NCBI RefSeq assembly: GCF_905397275.1
Contig: NZ_CAJPUY010000005.1
Location: forward strand, 124,001 to 188,000
Length of the DNA stretch: 64,000 bases
Direction: 5' to 3'
Source: Cupriavidus yeoncheonensis
GTDB lineage: Bacteria; Pseudomonadota; Gammaproteobacteria; Burkholderiales; Burkholderiaceae
Both the position numbers and the translations under genes were made by a program. Positions 46,250 to 56,708 of the stretch are shown one piece after another. Under the pieces are notes generated by a model, which worked only from the letters and a program-made list of their open reading frames with translations, had not been told where the DNA came from and made no database searches. Position 1 is the first letter of the stretch. Each line of letters starts with the position of its first letter.

Positions 46250-47452
46250 ATGTCGAGTGCCGAGGCATTCTACGCATCCGTGCGTGCAGAGCTTGACGCC
46301 ATCCGCCAGGCGGGGCTGTACAAGGAAGAGCGCGTCATTGCCACGCCGCAGGGCGCGCGCGTGCGCACCACCGATGGCCGCGAGGTCATCAACCTGTGCG
46401 CCAACAACTACCTTGGCCTGTCCTCCCATCCGCGCGTGATCGAGGCCGCGCACGAGGCGCTGCGCACGCATGGCTTCGGCCTGAGTTCGGTGCGCTTCAT
46501 CTGCGGCACGCAGGACCTGCACAAGACGCTGGAAGCCAGGCTGGCCGGTTTCCTCGGCACCGAGGACACCATCCTCTACGGCTCGGCGTTCGATGCCAAC
46601 GGCGGACTGTTCGAAACCCTGCTGGGCGCGGAAGACGCCATCATCAGCGACGAACTCAACCACGCCTCCATCATCGACGGCATCCGCCTGAGCAAGGCTC
46701 GCCGCTACCGCTACAAGCACAACGACATGGACGACCTGCGTGCGCAACTCGCGCAGGCCGAGGCGGACGGCGTGCGCTACAAGCTGGTGTTCACCGACGG
46801 CGTGTTTTCCATGGACGGCACCATTGCGCGCCTGGACAAGATGCGCACCCTCTGCGACGCGCATGGCGCGCTGCTCGGCATCGACGAATGCCATGCCACG
46901 GGTTTCCTGGGCGCGCGCGGGCGCGGCACGCATGAACTGCGCGGCCTGTTCGGCAAGATCGACATCATCACCGGCACGCTGGGCAAGGCGCTCGGCGGCG
47001 CGTCCGGCGGCTTCACCAGCGCGCGCAAGGAAGTGGTTGCGCTGCTGCGCCAGCGCTCGCGGCCGTACCTGTTCTCGAATACGGTCGCACCGGCCATCGT
47101 GGGCGCGTCGATCGCCGTGCTCGACATCCTGGAAGGCAGCACGGAACTGCGCGACCGGCTGGAGCGCAACACCGCATTCTTCCGCAAGGGCCTGGCCACG
47201 CTCGGCTTCGACGTGAAGCCGGGCGAGCACCCGATCATCCCGATCATGGTCTACGACGCCGAAAAGGCCCAGAAGCTCGCGCAGCGGCTGCTGGAGCTGG
47301 GCGTGTATGTGGTGGGCTTCTTCTATCCCGTGGTGCCGAAGGGCCAGGCACGCATCCGCGTGCAGATGAGTGCGCTGCACGACGAAGCGGCGCTGCAGGC
47401 GGCGCTCGATGCGTTCGGCCAGGCCGGCCGTGAACTGGGGCTGGCCCGATGA
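46250..47452 (+). CDS. kbl: 2-amino-3-ketobutyrate CoA ligase (glycine C-acetyltransferase)
   Basis: A cytosolic PLP enzyme of 400 residues. It converts 2-amino-3-oxobutyrate and CoA into glycine and acetyl-Co[18 protein letters not shown] at the N-terminus, [21 protein letters not shown] (PLP Asp/His region) and [14 protein letters not shown] with PLP-binding Lys246 match Kbl closely. Length equals that of E. coli Kbl. The ATG at 46250 follows GGGAG. Its stop overlaps the tdh start by four bases, so the two enzymes of threonine degradation are co-translated. Confidence 0.95.
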   Translation: MSSAEAFYASVRAELDAIRQAGLYKEERVIATPQGARVRTTDGREVINLCANNYLGLSSHPRVIEAAHEALRTHGFGLSSVRFICGTQDLHKTLEARLAGFLGTEDTILYGSAFDANGGLFETLLGAEDAIISDELNHASIIDGIRLSKARRYRYKHNDMDDLRAQLAQAEADGVRYKLVFTDGVFSMDGTIARLDKMRTLCDAHGALLGIDECHATGFLGARGRGTHELRGLFGKIDIITGTLGKALGGASGGFTSARKEVVALLRQRSRPYLFSNTVAPAIVGASIAVLDILEGSTELRDRLERNTAFFRKGLATLGFDVKPGEHPIIPIMVYDAEKAQKLAQRLLELGVYVVGFFYPVVPKGQARIRVQMSALHDEAALQAALDAFGQAGRELGLAR

Positions 47453-48420
47453 GCGATGCGGCACCGAAAATCCTGATCGTCGGCGCCAACGGGCAGATCG
47501 GCTCCGAGCTTGCGCTGGCACTGGCCGAGCGCTATGGCAGGACCAGCGTCATCACGTCCGACGTGGTGCCGACCGGGCGCCATGTGCACCTGACGCACGA
47601 GATGCTCAACGCCACCGACCGCGGCGGGCTGGCGACGATCGTCGAACGCCATGGCATCACGCAGATCTACCTGCTGGCCGCGGCCTTGTCGGCCACCGGC
47701 GAGAAGGCGCCGCAGTGGGCCTGGAACCTCAACATGACCAGCCTGCTGAACGTGCTGGAGCACGCGCGGCAGTTCGGCATCGAGCGCGTGTTCTGGCCGA
47801 GTTCCATCGCCGCCTTCGGCCCCACCACGCCGCGCGAGCACACGCCGCAGAAGACCGTGATGGAGCCCACGACCGTCTATGGCATTTCCAAGCAGGCGGG
47901 CGAGGGCTGGTGCCGCTGGTACCACGACAACCATGGCGTGGACGTGCGCAGCCTGCGCTATCCGGGGCTGATCTCGCACAAGACGCCGCCGGGCGGTGGC
48001 ACCACCGACTATGCCGTGGACATCTTCCATTCGGCGGTGAAGGGCGAGCCCTATACCTGCTTCCTGCGCGAAGACGAGCGCCTGCCGATGATGTACATGC
48101 CCGACGCCATCCGCGCGACCATCGAGCTGATGGAGGCGCCCGCGGACAAGCTGACCGAGCGCGGCAGCTACAACGTTGCCGGCGTGAGCTTCACGCCAGC
48201 CGACATTGCCGCGGCCATCCGCAGGCAGGTGCCCGGGTTCGAGGTGCGCTACGAACCGGACTACCGGCAGGCGATTGCGCAGGGCTGGCCGGATTCGATC
48301 GAGGATGCGGTGGCCCGGCGCGACTGGGGCTGGGCACCGCAGTACGGGCTGGAGGAGATGGTCCGGGACATGCTGGAGAACCTGCGCCAGACCGCGGGCC
48401 TGGCGCATCCGTCAACCTAG
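47449..48420 (+). CDS. tdh: L-threonine 3-dehydrogenase, SDR (epimerase-like) type
   Basis: A cytosolic NAD-dependent enzyme of 323 residues. [18 protein letters not shown] is the cofactor loop, and the [19 protein letters not shown] (YxxxK) and [25 protein letters not shown] motifs are those of the short SDR-type threonine dehydrogenase, which oxidises threonine to 2-amino-3-oxobutyrate. This differs from the zinc-dependent MDR-type E. coli enzyme. The ATGA overlap with kbl shows translational coupling and agrees with the pathway order. Confidence 0.9.
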   Translation: MSDAAPKILIVGANGQIGSELALALAERYGRTSVITSDVVPTGRHVHLTHEMLNATDRGGLATIVERHGITQIYLLAAALSATGEKAPQWAWNLNMTSLLNVLEHARQFGIERVFWPSSIAAFGPTTPREHTPQKTVMEPTTVYGISKQAGEGWCRWYHDNHGVDVRSLRYPGLISHKTPPGGGTTDYAVDIFHSAVKGEPYTCFLREDERLPMMYMPDAIRATIELMEAPADKLTERGSYNVAGVSFTPADIAAAIRRQVPGFEVRYEPDYRQAIAQGWPDSIEDAVARRDWGWAPQYGLEEMVRDMLENLRQTAGLAHPST

Positions 48421-48482
48421 GCGGCGATCTACGCCAGCCAACCCCACTTCCGCGCCCCGGCCAGCGGATTGCGGCCGCCCCG

Positions 48483-49694
48483 TCAGCGCGCCGCAGCTTG
48501 CGTGCCGCCGATCACGACGCGTACGTCCTCGGCACCGATGCGTACCGGTCCGGCCTGGCCGACCAGGTCCCCCGCCTGCGGCGTCGCATTGCCGCTTGCC
48601 GAGATGCGCGCCTCCACCATGACCTGCTGCTGGCCCGACAGCTTGCGTTCCGGCGTCAGTGCCTGCGAATCGTCCAGCGTGAATCGCAGCGGCAGGTCGC
48701 GCACGGTCCGGCGCAGCACCGCGAGCGGCATGCGCGGGCCGTCAACCGCGCGGGCGTAGAGGAAGACGGTTTCATCCTGTCCCGGTGTCCTGCCGGTATC
48801 GGGCGCGAGCGCGAGCGTGCCGCTGATGCTCGCGGCGGCAGGCGGCTTGCCGGTGCCGCGTGCGGCCGCCAGGTTGGCCGCAACCCGCGCCGCGGTCTGC
48901 GAGTCAGGCGGCAGCAGGCGGTACAGGCGTTCCCAGTATGCGATGGCTTCGCCGGTCTCGCCACGCTCCGCGGCCGCGCTGCCAGCAAGTGCGAGGCCCT
49001 TGGGATCGTCGGGATCGAGCGCCAGCGCGCGCCGGATCTGCTCCATCGCCGGCCCTTCGAGCGAGCCGCCGTTCACGCTTGCCAGCACGTCGGCATAGTC
49101 CGAGCGCAGTGCCGCGACCGCGGGCGCGAGCGCAACGGCCCGGCCAAAAGCGGCGGCCGCGTCGTCATAGCGCTGCAGCGCCGTGTACGAGCGGGCGAGC
49201 ATCGACCAGCCCTCGGGATCATCGGGTTTGTCGCGCAGGCGCGTGGCGAGCTGATTCACCATGCCTTCGACCTGCGCGACGCTCAGTTCGTGCTGGCTGT
49301 CCCCGGCCGCGTGCATGTCGCCGGCGCCCCAGAGTGCTACCGGATTGCCCAGATGCAGGTAGAGCAGGATGGCCGCGCTGGGCAGCAAGGCCAGCAGGGC
49401 GGCGGCCAGCAGCGCGCAGGAACGGTGCTCGCGCGGCGTGATGCCAGGCTGCCCGGTGTCGTCGAGCAGGCGGTGCGCGAGTTCGTCGCGCGCCTCCGCG
49501 TGGCGCGCGGGGCTCAGCGTCCCGGCGCGCAGGTCGGCGTCGAGTTCGCGCAGCTGGTCGCGATAGACGTCGCGCAATGCCGGGGCGGGGCGGTCCGCCA
49601 CCACGGCGCCCGACGGCTGGCGCAACAGCGGCCACAGCAGGCCGGCCATGGCCGCGGCCATCAGCGCGGCGGCAAGGAACCAGAACGTGGTCAT
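48483..49694 (-). CDS. ccmI: Cytochrome c biogenesis protein CcmI
   Basis: An inner-membrane protein of 403 residues that hands apocytochromes to the CcmFH heme lyase. Two N-terminal helices (about 5-25 and 95-115) flank a cytosolic part (VYRDQLRELDADLRAGTL), followed by a periplasmic TPR-like domain (DDPEGWSMLARSYTALQRYDDAAAAFGRAV) and an extra C-terminal domain. It is the last gene of the nap-ccm operon and overlaps ccmH by four bases. Confidence 0.9.
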   Translation of the reverse strand: MTTFWFLAAALMAAAMAGLLWPLLRQPSGAVVADRPAPALRDVYRDQLRELDADLRAGTLSPARHAEARDELAHRLLDDTGQPGITPREHRSCALLAAALLALLPSAAILLYLHLGNPVALWGAGDMHAAGDSQHELSVAQVEGMVNQLATRLRDKPDDPEGWSMLARSYTALQRYDDAAAAFGRAVALAPAVAALRSDYADVLASVNGGSLEGPAMEQIRRALALDPDDPKGLALAGSAAAERGETGEAIAYWERLYRLLPPDSQTAARVAANLAAARGTGKPPAAASISGTLALAPDTGRTPGQDETVFLYARAVDGPRMPLAVLRRTVRDLPLRFTLDDSQALTPERKLSGQQQVMVEARISASGNATPQAGDLVGQAGPVRIGAEDVRVVIGGTQAAAR

Positions 49695-50230
49695 GGCGGT
49701 GACAGCGGTGGCAGCGGTGGCAGCGGTGGTGAAGGGTCGGCGGCAGGCGCGGACGCACGCGGCGGCGGCTCGTCGAGCAATTGCGCAAGCCTGCGGCGAT
49801 CGGCGTCATCGAGCGGGGGCGTGGGCGCCGCGCGGCGCGACCGGACGCGCCACAGGCCCGCCCCGACCGCGATCAGCAACAGCACGGGGCCGAACCACAG
49901 CAGCCACGTCAGCGGCTTGAGCGGCGGCTTGTAGAGCACGAAGTCACCGTAGCGCTGCACGAGATATTGCTTCACCTCGTCGTCGCTGGCGCCTTGGCGC
50001 AACTGTTCGCGGACCTGCCGGCGCAGGTCGACCGCCAGCTCGGCATTGGAATCGGCCAGCGTCTGGTTCTGGCAGACCAGGCAGCGCAGCTGCTCGGACA
50101 AGGCATGGACGCGCGCATCGAGTTCGGCGTCGGTGGGCGTGGCGGCGCCGGCGTGCAGGGCAAATGCAAGGGCAAATGCAAGGGCGAAGGCCAGGGCGCA
50201 GCAGGCGAGGACGGCGCTACGCATGCCCAT
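49691..50230 (-). CDS. ccmH: Cytochrome c biogenesis protein CcmH
   Basis: A 179-residue membrane-bound thioredoxin-like protein that keeps the apocytochrome CxxCH reduced. LRCLVCQNQTLADSN carries the redox pair Cys50/Cys53, followed by one helix (LTWLLWFGPVLLLIAVGAGLW). The signal peptide contains a run of ALAF repeats encoded by 12-base tandem units, and the C-terminus ends in a proline-rich PSPPLPPLPPLSPP run encoded by 9-base repeats. Its start overlaps the ccmG stop. A second ATG at 50224 is possible. Confidence 0.9.
   Translation of the reverse strand: MGMRSAVLACCALAFALAFALAFALHAGAATPTDAELDARVHALSEQLRCLVCQNQTLADSNAELAVDLRRQVREQLRQGASDDEVKQYLVQRYGDFVLYKPPLKPLTWLLWFGPVLLLIAVGAGLWRVRSRRAAPTPPLDDADRRRLAQLLDEPPPRASAPAADPSPPLPPLPPLSPP
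49700..49730. repeat. GGTGGCAGC tandem repeat at the ccmH 3' end
   Basis: The 9-base unit is repeated about three times and encodes the Pro-Leu-Pro run at the CcmH end. Slippage would change the tail length in frame. Confidence 0.7.
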
Positions 50231-50756
50231 CCCCCTTCTCCAGCGACTCCAGCAGCGGAATCAGCTTGCGTTCCAGCACTTCCTTCGTCACCGGGCCGAC
50301 CTGCTTGTAGCGCACCACGCCGGCCTTGTCGATCACGAAGGTCTCGGGCACGCCATACACGCCGAAGTCGATGCCCACGCGCCCGTCGGTATCGACCAGC
50401 GAAGCCGTGTAGGGATTGCCCATGCGCCGCAGCCAGTCGCGCGCGGCGCCGTCCTGGTCCTTGTAGTTGAGGCCGTAGAGCGGCACGCGCGAGCGCGCGG
50501 CGAAATCGACCAGCACCGGGTGCTCGGCGCGGCAGGCCGTGCACCAGGACGCCCAGACATTGAGCAGCCACACCTTGCCGCGCAGGTCGGCCGCAGCGAG
50601 CTTGTGCCCGTCCTGCTCCAACACCGGCAGCACGAACGCCGGTGCCGGCTTGCCGACCAGCGGCGACGGCAGCTCGCGCGGATCGTGCCGCAGTCCCGCG
50701 GCGAGCGCGACCGCGAGCGCCAGGAACACCGCAAGCGGGAGCAGGAAACGCGTCAT
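50217..50756 (-). CDS. ccmG: Cytochrome c biogenesis thiol:disulfide oxidoreductase CcmG/DsbE
   Basis: A 179-residue membrane-anchored periplasmic thioredoxin. One N-terminal helix is followed by VGKPAPAFVLPVLEQ, WASWCTACRAEHPVL (active-site Cys72 and Cys75) and GVYGVPETFVIDKAG with the cis-proline. It reduces the disulfide in CcmH or the apocytochrome. The frame runs far upstream in the ORF but only the ATG at 50756 gives a signal anchor and a four-base overlap with ccmF. Confidence 0.92.
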   Translation of the reverse strand: MTRFLLPLAVFLALAVALAAGLRHDPRELPSPLVGKPAPAFVLPVLEQDGHKLAAADLRGKVWLLNVWASWCTACRAEHPVLVDFAARSRVPLYGLNYKDQDGAARDWLRRMGNPYTASLVDTDGRVGIDFGVYGVPETFVIDKAGVVRYKQVGPVTKEVLERKLIPLLESLEKGDGHA

Positions 50757-52774
50757 GCCTGGGTCTCCTCCCGGCCGGCCAGTGCCAGCGCGGGGGCCTG
50801 GGTTTGCGTGGCATCGGCGGCCGGCGTGGCCGCGCTCTCGACCTGGCGGCGCAGGCGGTAGCGCCGGTCGCTCGCCGCCAACAGCCCGCCGAGCGCCATC
50901 AGTACGCATCCACCCCAGATCCAGTCGACGAACGGCTTGACATGGACGCGCACCGCCCAGCGCCCGTCCCCGAGCGATTCGCCGAGCGCAACGTAGAGAT
51001 CGCGCGTGATGCCGCTGTCGATGGCGGCCTCGGTGGTCGGCATGTCCTGGCTGCGGTAGATGCGCCGCTCCGGCGCCAGCGTGGCCACCGTGCTGCCGTG
51101 GCGCGTCACGCTGACGGCGCCTCGCAGCGCTTCGTAGTTGGGGCCCGTGCCCGGTGCCACGCCGCCAAAGCGGAAATCGTAGCCGCCGACAGCCACCGTC
51201 TCGCCAGGCCGCATCGGCAGTTCGCGCAGGCTTTCCTGGCTGCTGACCAGCGTCACCCCGGCGATGAACACGCCCACGCCCAGGTGGGCCAGCAGCATGC
51301 CGTAGTAGCCGGCGGGCAGCTGGCGCAGCGTGGCAAGGCGGCGACCGCGCTGGTTGCGCAGCCGCGCGGCGAGGCTGGCTGCCGCGCTGGCCGCGCACCA
51401 CGCCGCGAGCAGCAGGCCAAGCCCGGTCAGTGCCGAAGCGTTGCGCAGCACCAGCAACAGGCCGACACCGACGACGGCGCTGGCCACCGCGGCCCAGCGC
51501 AGCCGGCGTGCCATGTCCGGCAGCTCGCCATGGCGCCAGCGCGCCAGCGGCGCGGCGCCCATCAGCAGCACCGCAGGCGCCATCAGCGGCACGAACACCT
51601 GTTCGAAGTACGCCGGGCCCACCGAGATCTTGCCGAGTCCCAGCACGTCGAGCAGCAGCGGGTAGAGCGTGCCGAGCAGCACGGTGGCCGCGGCCACGGC
51701 CAGCAGCACGTTATTGGCCAGCAGGAAGGACTCGCGCGAGACCAGGCTGAAGCCCGTGCGCCGCGCGAGCCTGGGCGCGCGCCACGCGAACAGCGCGAGC
51801 GCCAGTCCGGTCACCAGCCCGAGCAGCGCCAGGATGAAGATGCCGCGCCTCGGGTCGACCGCGAAGGCATGGACCGAGGTCAGCACGCCGGAGCGCACCA
51901 GGAAGGTGCCCAGCAGGCTCAGCGAGAACGTGAAGATCGCGAGCAGCGCGGTCCAGGCGCGAAACGCGCCGCGCTTCTCGGTCACCGCGAGCGAGTGGAT
52001 CAGCGCCGTGCCGGCGAGCCAGGGCATGAAGGACGCGTTCTCCACGGGATCCCAGAACCACCAGCCGCCCCAGCCCAGTTCGTAATAGGCCCAGGCGCTG
52101 CCGAGCATGATGCCGAGCGTGAGGAACATCCATGCCACGGTCGTCCAGGGCCGGGCCCAGCGCGCCCAGGCGGCGTCGAGGCGTCCTTCGAGCAGCGCTG
52201 CCACGGCGAAGGCAAAGGTCACGGCAAAGCCGACGTATCCCATGTAGAGCATGGGCGGATGGAACACCATGCCCGGGTCCTGCAGCAGCGGGTTCAGGTC
52301 GCGTCCGGCCATGGCCGGCGGCAGCAGGCGGATGAAGGGGTTGGACGCGAACAGCAGGAACAGCAGCAGGCCAGCGCTGATCGCGCCCATCACGCCGAGC
52401 ACGCGTGCCACCATCGGCAGCGGCAGGCGGCGGCTGAAGACGGAGACCGCCAGCGACCAGAGCGCCAGCATCAGCGTCCACAGCAGCATCGAGCCCTCAT
52501 GCCCGCCCCACACCGCCGCCAGGCGGTAGGCGAGCGGCAGGTCACTGTTCGAATTGGCGGCGACATAGCGCACGCTGAAATCATTGCCGGCAAAGGCCAT
52601 GGTCAGCGACAGGTAGGCCAGCACCACGAGCGCGCACTGCACGCGCGCGGCGGGCCTGGCGACCGACATCCACGCCGGGTTGCCGCGCGCGGCGCCGGCC
52701 AGCGGCAGCGCGGCCTGCACCATAGCGGCCAGCAAGGCCACGATCAGCGCGAAGTGCCCGAGTTCCGGATTCAC
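50753..52774 (-). CDS. ccmF: Cytochrome c heme lyase subunit CcmF
   Basis: A polytopic inner-membrane protein of 673 residues with about 14 helices. [28 protein letters not shown] is the heme-binding WWD domain, and [20 protein letters not shown] precedes it. With CcmH and CcmI it attaches heme to apocytochromes such as NapB and NapC. It overlaps ccmE and ccmG by four bases each. Confidence 0.95.
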   Translation of the reverse strand: MNPELGHFALIVALLAAMVQAALPLAGAARGNPAWMSVARPAARVQCALVVLAYLSLTMAFAGNDFSVRYVAANSNSDLPLAYRLAAVWGGHEGSMLLWTLMLALWSLAVSVFSRRLPLPMVARVLGVMGAISAGLLLFLLFASNPFIRLLPPAMAGRDLNPLLQDPGMVFHPPMLYMGYVGFAVTFAFAVAALLEGRLDAAWARWARPWTTVAWMFLTLGIMLGSAWAYYELGWGGWWFWDPVENASFMPWLAGTALIHSLAVTEKRGAFRAWTALLAIFTFSLSLLGTFLVRSGVLTSVHAFAVDPRRGIFILALLGLVTGLALALFAWRAPRLARRTGFSLVSRESFLLANNVLLAVAAATVLLGTLYPLLLDVLGLGKISVGPAYFEQVFVPLMAPAVLLMGAAPLARWRHGELPDMARRLRWAAVASAVVGVGLLLVLRNASALTGLGLLLAAWCAASAAASLAARLRNQRGRRLATLRQLPAGYYGMLLAHLGVGVFIAGVTLVSSQESLRELPMRPGETVAVGGYDFRFGGVAPGTGPNYEALRGAVSVTRHGSTVATLAPERRIYRSQDMPTTEAAIDSGITRDLYVALGESLGDGRWAVRVHVKPFVDWIWGGCVLMALGGLLAASDRRYRLRRQVESAATPAADATQTQAPALALAGREETQA

Positions 52775-53250
52775 CGCTGCGTTCCCCGTTCGCCTTCCGC
52801 GAGCTGGCTGGCCATGCGCCGGTTGACCTGCTCCGCCTGTTTCAATGCATCGGCCGCTTCCGGAGGCATGTAGTTCTCGTCATGCTTGGCGAGCACTTCG
52901 CTGGCGACGAAGGTGCCGTTGCCGTCGAGCGTGCCGCGCGCGACCACGCCCTTGCCTTCGCGGAACAGGTCGGGCAGCAGGCCGCGATAGACCACGGGCA
53001 CCTCGCGTGCCTTGTCGGTGACGATGAAACGGATGGTCATGCCATCGCCCTCGCGGCGGATGGAGCCGGGCGCGACCAGCCCGCCCAGGCGGAAGCTGCG
53101 CGCGGCCGGCGCCTCGTGCGCGGCGACCTGGCTCGGGCTGAAGAAGAACACCAGGTTGGAGCGGAAGGCATTGAGCACCAGCGCAAGCGCCACGCCGGCG
53201 CAGGCCAGCGCGGCCAGCAGCATGCCGAGGCGGCGGCGTCGCGGTGTCAT
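52771..53250 (-). CDS. ccmE: Cytochrome c maturation heme chaperone CcmE
   Basis: A 159-residue periplasmic heme chaperone with one N-terminal anchor. [11 protein letters not shown] contains His123, which binds heme covalently, and Tyr127. [12 protein letters not shown] and [17 protein letters not shown] are family blocks. The start overlaps the ccmD stop by four bases. Confidence 0.95.
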   Translation of the reverse strand: MTPRRRRLGMLLAALACAGVALALVLNAFRSNLVFFFSPSQVAAHEAPAARSFRLGGLVAPGSIRREGDGMTIRFIVTDKAREVPVVYRGLLPDLFREGKGVVARGTLDGNGTFVASEVLAKHDENYMPPEAADALKQAEQVNRRMASQLAEGERGTQR

Positions 53251-53414
53251 CGCAGTATGGTCGGCGACGTCGGCGGCGTGTGCCGGGCAGCGCTGGCGCG
53301 GCTGCGCCGGCCCAGCAGCACCAGTTCGATGCCGATCAGCGCGAAGGCCATGCCGAACGCGCCGGCGATATAGCCGGCGTGGCCTGACAGCGAAGCCAGC
53401 GTGAAGCCACTCAT
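53247..53414 (-). CDS. ccmD: Heme exporter protein CcmD
   Basis: A small 55-residue membrane protein that stabilises the CcmC-CcmE complex. [28 protein letters not shown] is one helix plus a basic tail, as in CcmD proteins. The ATG at 53414 overlaps the ccmC stop (ATGA), and its stop overlaps ccmE. It is easily missed because a longer frame starts upstream inside ccmC. Confidence 0.9.
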   Translation of the reverse strand: MSGFTLASLSGHAGYIAGAFGMAFALIGIELVLLGRRSRASAARHTPPTSPTILR

Positions 53415-54202
53415 GGTGCAGTCTCCCGAAGGTCGGCCGGCAGCGTACCGGCTTCGCCGCGCTCGCGCAGGATGCAGCGCACGCGCACCAGCGCCACGGC
53501 GATGGTGTACATCCAGCAGGCCAGCGTCATCACCAGCATGCCGGCCAGCATGGTCGCGGCCATCGACGGCGCCGCGGTCAGGCTGACCGAGGCGCCCTGG
53601 TGCAGCGTGTTCCACCACTGCACCGAAAAGTAGATCACGGGGATATTCGCCACGCCGACCAGCGCCAGCACCGCGCACGCGCGCTCGGCGCGCCGCGGCT
53701 CGTCGATGGCGGCCTCCAGCGCGATAAAGCCCAGGTAGAGGAACAGCAGGAGCAGTTCAGAGGTCAGGCGCGCATCCCACACCCACCACGTGCCCCAGGT
53801 CGGCTTGCCCCACAGCGCGCCGGTCCAGAGCGCGATGGCGGTGAACAGCGCGCCGGTCGGCGCCAGCGCCGAAGCCATCATCGACGACAGGCGCGTGCGC
53901 AGCACGAGCGCCAGCGCGCAGTAGCCGGCCATGACCAGGTAGATGAACATCGACATCCACGCCGCCGGCACGTGGATGAAGATGATGCGGTAGACCTCGC
54001 CCTGCTGCGCGTCGGTCGGCGCCGCGACGAAGGCCAGCCAGAGGCCGGCCACGAGCAGCAGCGCGGCGGCGGCGAAGAACCACGGCGCGAGCCGGCCCGC
54101 GAGCGGATAGAAGCGTACCGGCGCGGCAAAGGCCAGCCAGCCCGGCTGCCGGACCGGTCCCCGGCAGCCGGCAGCGTGGGCGGAGTGCAGCGGTTGGCTC
54201 AT
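53411..54202 (-). CDS. ccmC: Heme exporter protein CcmC
   Basis: A 263-residue inner-membrane protein with six helices. [15 protein letters not shown] is the WWD heme domain that presents heme to CcmE. The ATG at 54202 lies five bases after the ccmB stop. A much longer open frame extends upstream through ccmB and should not be used. The C-terminal [17 protein letters not shown] part is longer than in E. coli. Confidence 0.93.
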   Translation of the reverse strand: MSQPLHSAHAAGCRGPVRQPGWLAFAAPVRFYPLAGRLAPWFFAAAALLLVAGLWLAFVAAPTDAQQGEVYRIIFIHVPAAWMSMFIYLVMAGYCALALVLRTRLSSMMASALAPTGALFTAIALWTGALWGKPTWGTWWVWDARLTSELLLLFLYLGFIALEAAIDEPRRAERACAVLALVGVANIPVIYFSVQWWNTLHQGASVSLTAAPSMAATMLAGMLVMTLACWMYTIAVALVRVRCILRERGEAGTLPADLRETAP

Positions 54203-54207
54203 GCGGC

Positions 54208-54876
54208 CTACTCCATGGCGATGCGAAGCCCCGCCGCGGTCGCGAGCGGGCACAGGAACAGCGACAGCGCCAGGCAGGCGCCCAGCAGCGAGAACTGCGG
54301 CATGACGTCCAGGCCGGCGTCGGCCGCGGCGCCCGCGCTGGCGCCGAACACCAGCACCGGCACGCACAGCGGCAACACCAGGATGCACAGCAGCACGGCG
54401 CCGCCGCGCACGCCCAGCGTGAGCGCCGCGCCGACCGCGCCGATCAGGCTCAGCGCCGGCGTGCCGACCAGCAACGATGCGGACAGCAGCAGCGCCGGTC
54501 CCGCCGGCAGGCTGTATTGCTGGGCCAGCAGCGGCGTCAGCAACAGCAGCGGCAGGCCGCTGGTCAGCCAGTGCGCGCAGATCTTCGCCAGCACCAGCAA
54601 GGCCAGTGGCTGCGGCGACAGCAGCAGCTGGTCCAGACTGCCGTCGGCATACTCCTGCGCGAACAGCCGCGACAGCGACAGCATCGATGCCAGCAAGGCG
54701 GCGACCCACAGGATGCCGGGTGCCAGCGCGCGCAGCTGCTGCGGGTCCGGGCCGATGGCAAGCGGGAACAGGCTTGCCGCGATGACGAAGAACACCACGC
54801 TGCCCAGCAGGCTGCCGCGCCGCCGCCAGGCGAGCGAGAGGTCATGCATGATGATGGCGCCGAGCGTGGTCATCAT
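54208..54876 (-). CDS. ccmB: Heme exporter protein CcmB
   Basis: A 222-residue membrane component of the CcmAB transporter with six helices. FAQEYADGSLDQLLLSPQPLALLVLAKICAHW and LTLGVRGGAVLLCILVLPLCVPVLVFG match the family. It uses CcmA ATPase to release holo-CcmE. Spacing is six bases from ccmA. Confidence 0.94.
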   Translation of the reverse strand: MMTTLGAIIMHDLSLAWRRRGSLLGSVVFFVIAASLFPLAIGPDPQQLRALAPGILWVAALLASMLSLSRLFAQEYADGSLDQLLLSPQPLALLVLAKICAHWLTSGLPLLLLTPLLAQQYSLPAGPALLLSASLLVGTPALSLIGAVGAALTLGVRGGAVLLCILVLPLCVPVLVFGASAGAAADAGLDVMPQFSLLGACLALSLFLCPLATAAGLRIAME

Positions 54877-54882
54877 GGCGAT

Positions 54883-55563
54883 TCAGCCAGGCGCGGGCGC
54901 GCTGTCGGCGCCGAGTTCGAGCACGTCGCCACCGCCGGGCAGCAGCCGGTGCGTGGCAATCACGGCCATGCCGCCGTCGCCAAGGTGCGCGTCCAGCAGT
55001 TCATGAAAGCGGTTGGCCGACTGGTCGTCGATCGAGGTGAGCGGCTCGTCGAGCAGCCACAGAGGGCGCCGTGCCATGGCGAGCCGGGCCAGCGCGACGC
55101 GGCGGCGCTGGCCTTGCGAAAGCGTGCGCACGGGGGCCTGCATCGCCCGCTCCATCCCGAGCCGCGCCAGTGCGGCGCGCACGTCTTCCGATGACGGCCG
55201 CAGGCCGGCCAACCGCGCAGCGAAGCGCAGGTTCTCGGTGGCGCTGAGGTCGGTGTCGATGCCGTCGGCATGGCCCAGGTAGGACAGCGACTGCAGGTAG
55301 GCGGGATCGCCCGCGCGCACCGGCTCGCCATGCCAGCTCACGGTGCCCTCGGCGGGCGGCAGCAGCCCGCACAGTACGCGCAGCAGCGTGGATTTGCCGC
55401 TGCCGTTCGGGCCCATCACCTGCACCAGCCCGCCGGCGCCAAGGGCAAGGTCGATGCCACGGAAGACCGGGCGTCCCGCACGCGAAAATGCCAGCTCGCT
55501 GGCCCGCAAAGCCGGGCCGCCGGCAACGCCATCACAGGAGAGCCCGCCAGAACGGATCGGCAC
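54883..55563 (-). CDS. ccmA: Cytochrome c biogenesis ATP-binding protein CcmA
   Basis: A 226-residue ABC ATPase. GPNGSGKSTLLRVL is Walker A, LSQGQRRRVALARL the signature, and PLWLLDEPL Walker B. LTSIDD and IATHR (H-loop) follow. It pairs with CcmB. The gene begins three bases after the napC stop, showing that cytochrome maturation is fused to the nap operon. N-terminal extension of about 15 residues is atypical and the start may be a little later. Confidence 0.93.
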   Translation of the reverse strand: MPIRSGGLSCDGVAGGPALRASELAFSRAGRPVFRGIDLALGAGGLVQVMGPNGSGKSTLLRVLCGLLPPAEGTVSWHGEPVRAGDPAYLQSLSYLGHADGIDTDLSATENLRFAARLAGLRPSSEDVRAALARLGMERAMQAPVRTLSQGQRRRVALARLAMARRPLWLLDEPLTSIDDQSANRFHELLDAHLGDGGMAVIATHRLLPGGGDVLELGADSAPAPG

Positions 55564-55566
55564 GCG

Positions 55567-56154
55567 CTACTGTTCCTCCGCTTTCGAGACGTCGGGCAGG
55601 TGGTGGGCAATGCCCTTGTGGCAGTCGATGCAGGTCTTTTCCTTGTTGGCCAGGTAGGTGGAGTGCATGGCCTGCGCGCGCGGGCTCTGGCGCGTGAAAT
55701 CCATCGACTGGTAGTCGTGGCAGTTGCGGCATTCGAGCGAATCGTTGGCCTTGAAACGGGCCCATTCGTGCTGGGCAAGCACCAGGCGGTGCTCCTGGAA
55801 TTTCTCGCGCGTATCGACAGTGCCGAAGATCTTGGCCCACACTTCCTTCGACGCCTGCATCTTGCGCGCCATCTTGCTGGTCCAGTTGTGCGGCACGTGG
55901 CAGTCGGAGCATTTGGCGCGCACGCCGCTGCGGTTGGTGAAGTGGATGGTGCCTTGCAGTTCCTGGTAGACGTTGTCGCGCATCTCATGGCAACCCGTGC
56001 AGAACTGCTCGGTATTGGTCAGTTCCAGCGCGGTGTTGAACGCGCCCCAGAACACCACCCCGGCAATGAAGCCGCCCAGTGTCAGGAAGCCCAGGCTGAA
56101 ATAGGCGCTGGGCCGGTTGATGGTCCGCCAGTAGCGCTTGAGGAGGTCCAGCAT
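55567..56154 (-). CDS. napC: Periplasmic nitrate reductase cytochrome c-type NapC
   Basis: A 195-residue membrane-anchored tetraheme quinol dehydrogenase of the NapC/NirT family. One N-terminal helix (about 19-40) is followed by CxxCH motifs at 52-56, 82-86, 142-146 and 175-179. It oxidises quinol and passes electrons to NapB/NapA. Its cytochrome needs the ccm genes that follow directly. Confidence 0.95.
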   Translation of the reverse strand: MLDLLKRYWRTINRPSAYFSLGFLTLGGFIAGVVFWGAFNTALELTNTEQFCTGCHEMRDNVYQELQGTIHFTNRSGVRAKCSDCHVPHNWTSKMARKMQASKEVWAKIFGTVDTREKFQEHRLVLAQHEWARFKANDSLECRNCHDYQSMDFTRQSPRAQAMHSTYLANKEKTCIDCHKGIAHHLPDVSKAEEQ

Positions 56155-56176
56155 GGCGCGCCCCTTTTGTTGTTGT

Positions 56177-56677
56177 CTACTTGCCCGCGCTCTTGGCGCC
56201 GGGCTTGCGCTTGAGCAGCGTTTCCACGTCGACGAAGCTGTTGCCTACCAGCGGCTTGGCGTCGGCCTGCGGCACATGGCACTGCGTACAGAAATAGCGA
56301 CGCGGCGAGACATCGGCCAGCACGTTGTTGTTGCGGTCCATGTAGTGCGTGATGCTGACGGGAATCGCCTGCGTTTCTTCCGTGCGCGTGCGCGCATGGC
56401 AGAACATGCAGCGGTTGAAGTCCTTGTCGAGCTGGTAGCCGTCGATCTTGTGCGGGATCGTCGGCGGCTGCATGGTGTAGTTGCGGGTGCGCCGGATGTC
56501 CTTGTTCTCGGTCGGGTAGAGGATGGGGGCCTTGCTCTCGCTGGCCACCGGCGTGGGGCCGCGCATGGCGTCCGTCAGGCCCTGCGCGCCGGCGGGCGCG
56601 GCCGCGAACATGGCGAACGCGGCCAGCAGCCAGGTACACAAGGCCAGCAGGGGTGCCCAGGATCGGCTCGGCATCAT
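56177..56677 (-). CDS. napB: Periplasmic nitrate reductase diheme cytochrome NapB
   Basis: A 166-residue secreted diheme cytochrome c with a signal peptide ending near AGAQG. CMFCH (90-94) and CTQCH (130-134) bind the two hemes; distal His residues in [11 protein letters not shown] and ITHYMDRN are present. It is the electron-transfer subunit of NapAB. Confidence 0.94.
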   Translation of the reverse strand: MMPSRSWAPLLALCTWLLAAFAMFAAAPAGAQGLTDAMRGPTPVASESKAPILYPTENKDIRRTRNYTMQPPTIPHKIDGYQLDKDFNRCMFCHARTRTEETQAIPVSITHYMDRNNNVLADVSPRRYFCTQCHVPQADAKPLVGNSFVDVETLLKRKPGAKSAGK

Positions 56678-56708
56678 GGCGTCTCCTATTGTGGGTTGGC
56701 GTGGGCGG

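Noticed and set aside
50217..51401. Extension of ccmG upstream inside ccmF
   Set aside because: Only the part after the ATG at 50756 has the thioredoxin fold and signal anchor.
53411..54709. Extension of ccmC to 432 residues
   Set aside because: The first 169 codons lie inside ccmB in another frame and have no ribosome site; the ATG at 54202 gives the family length.
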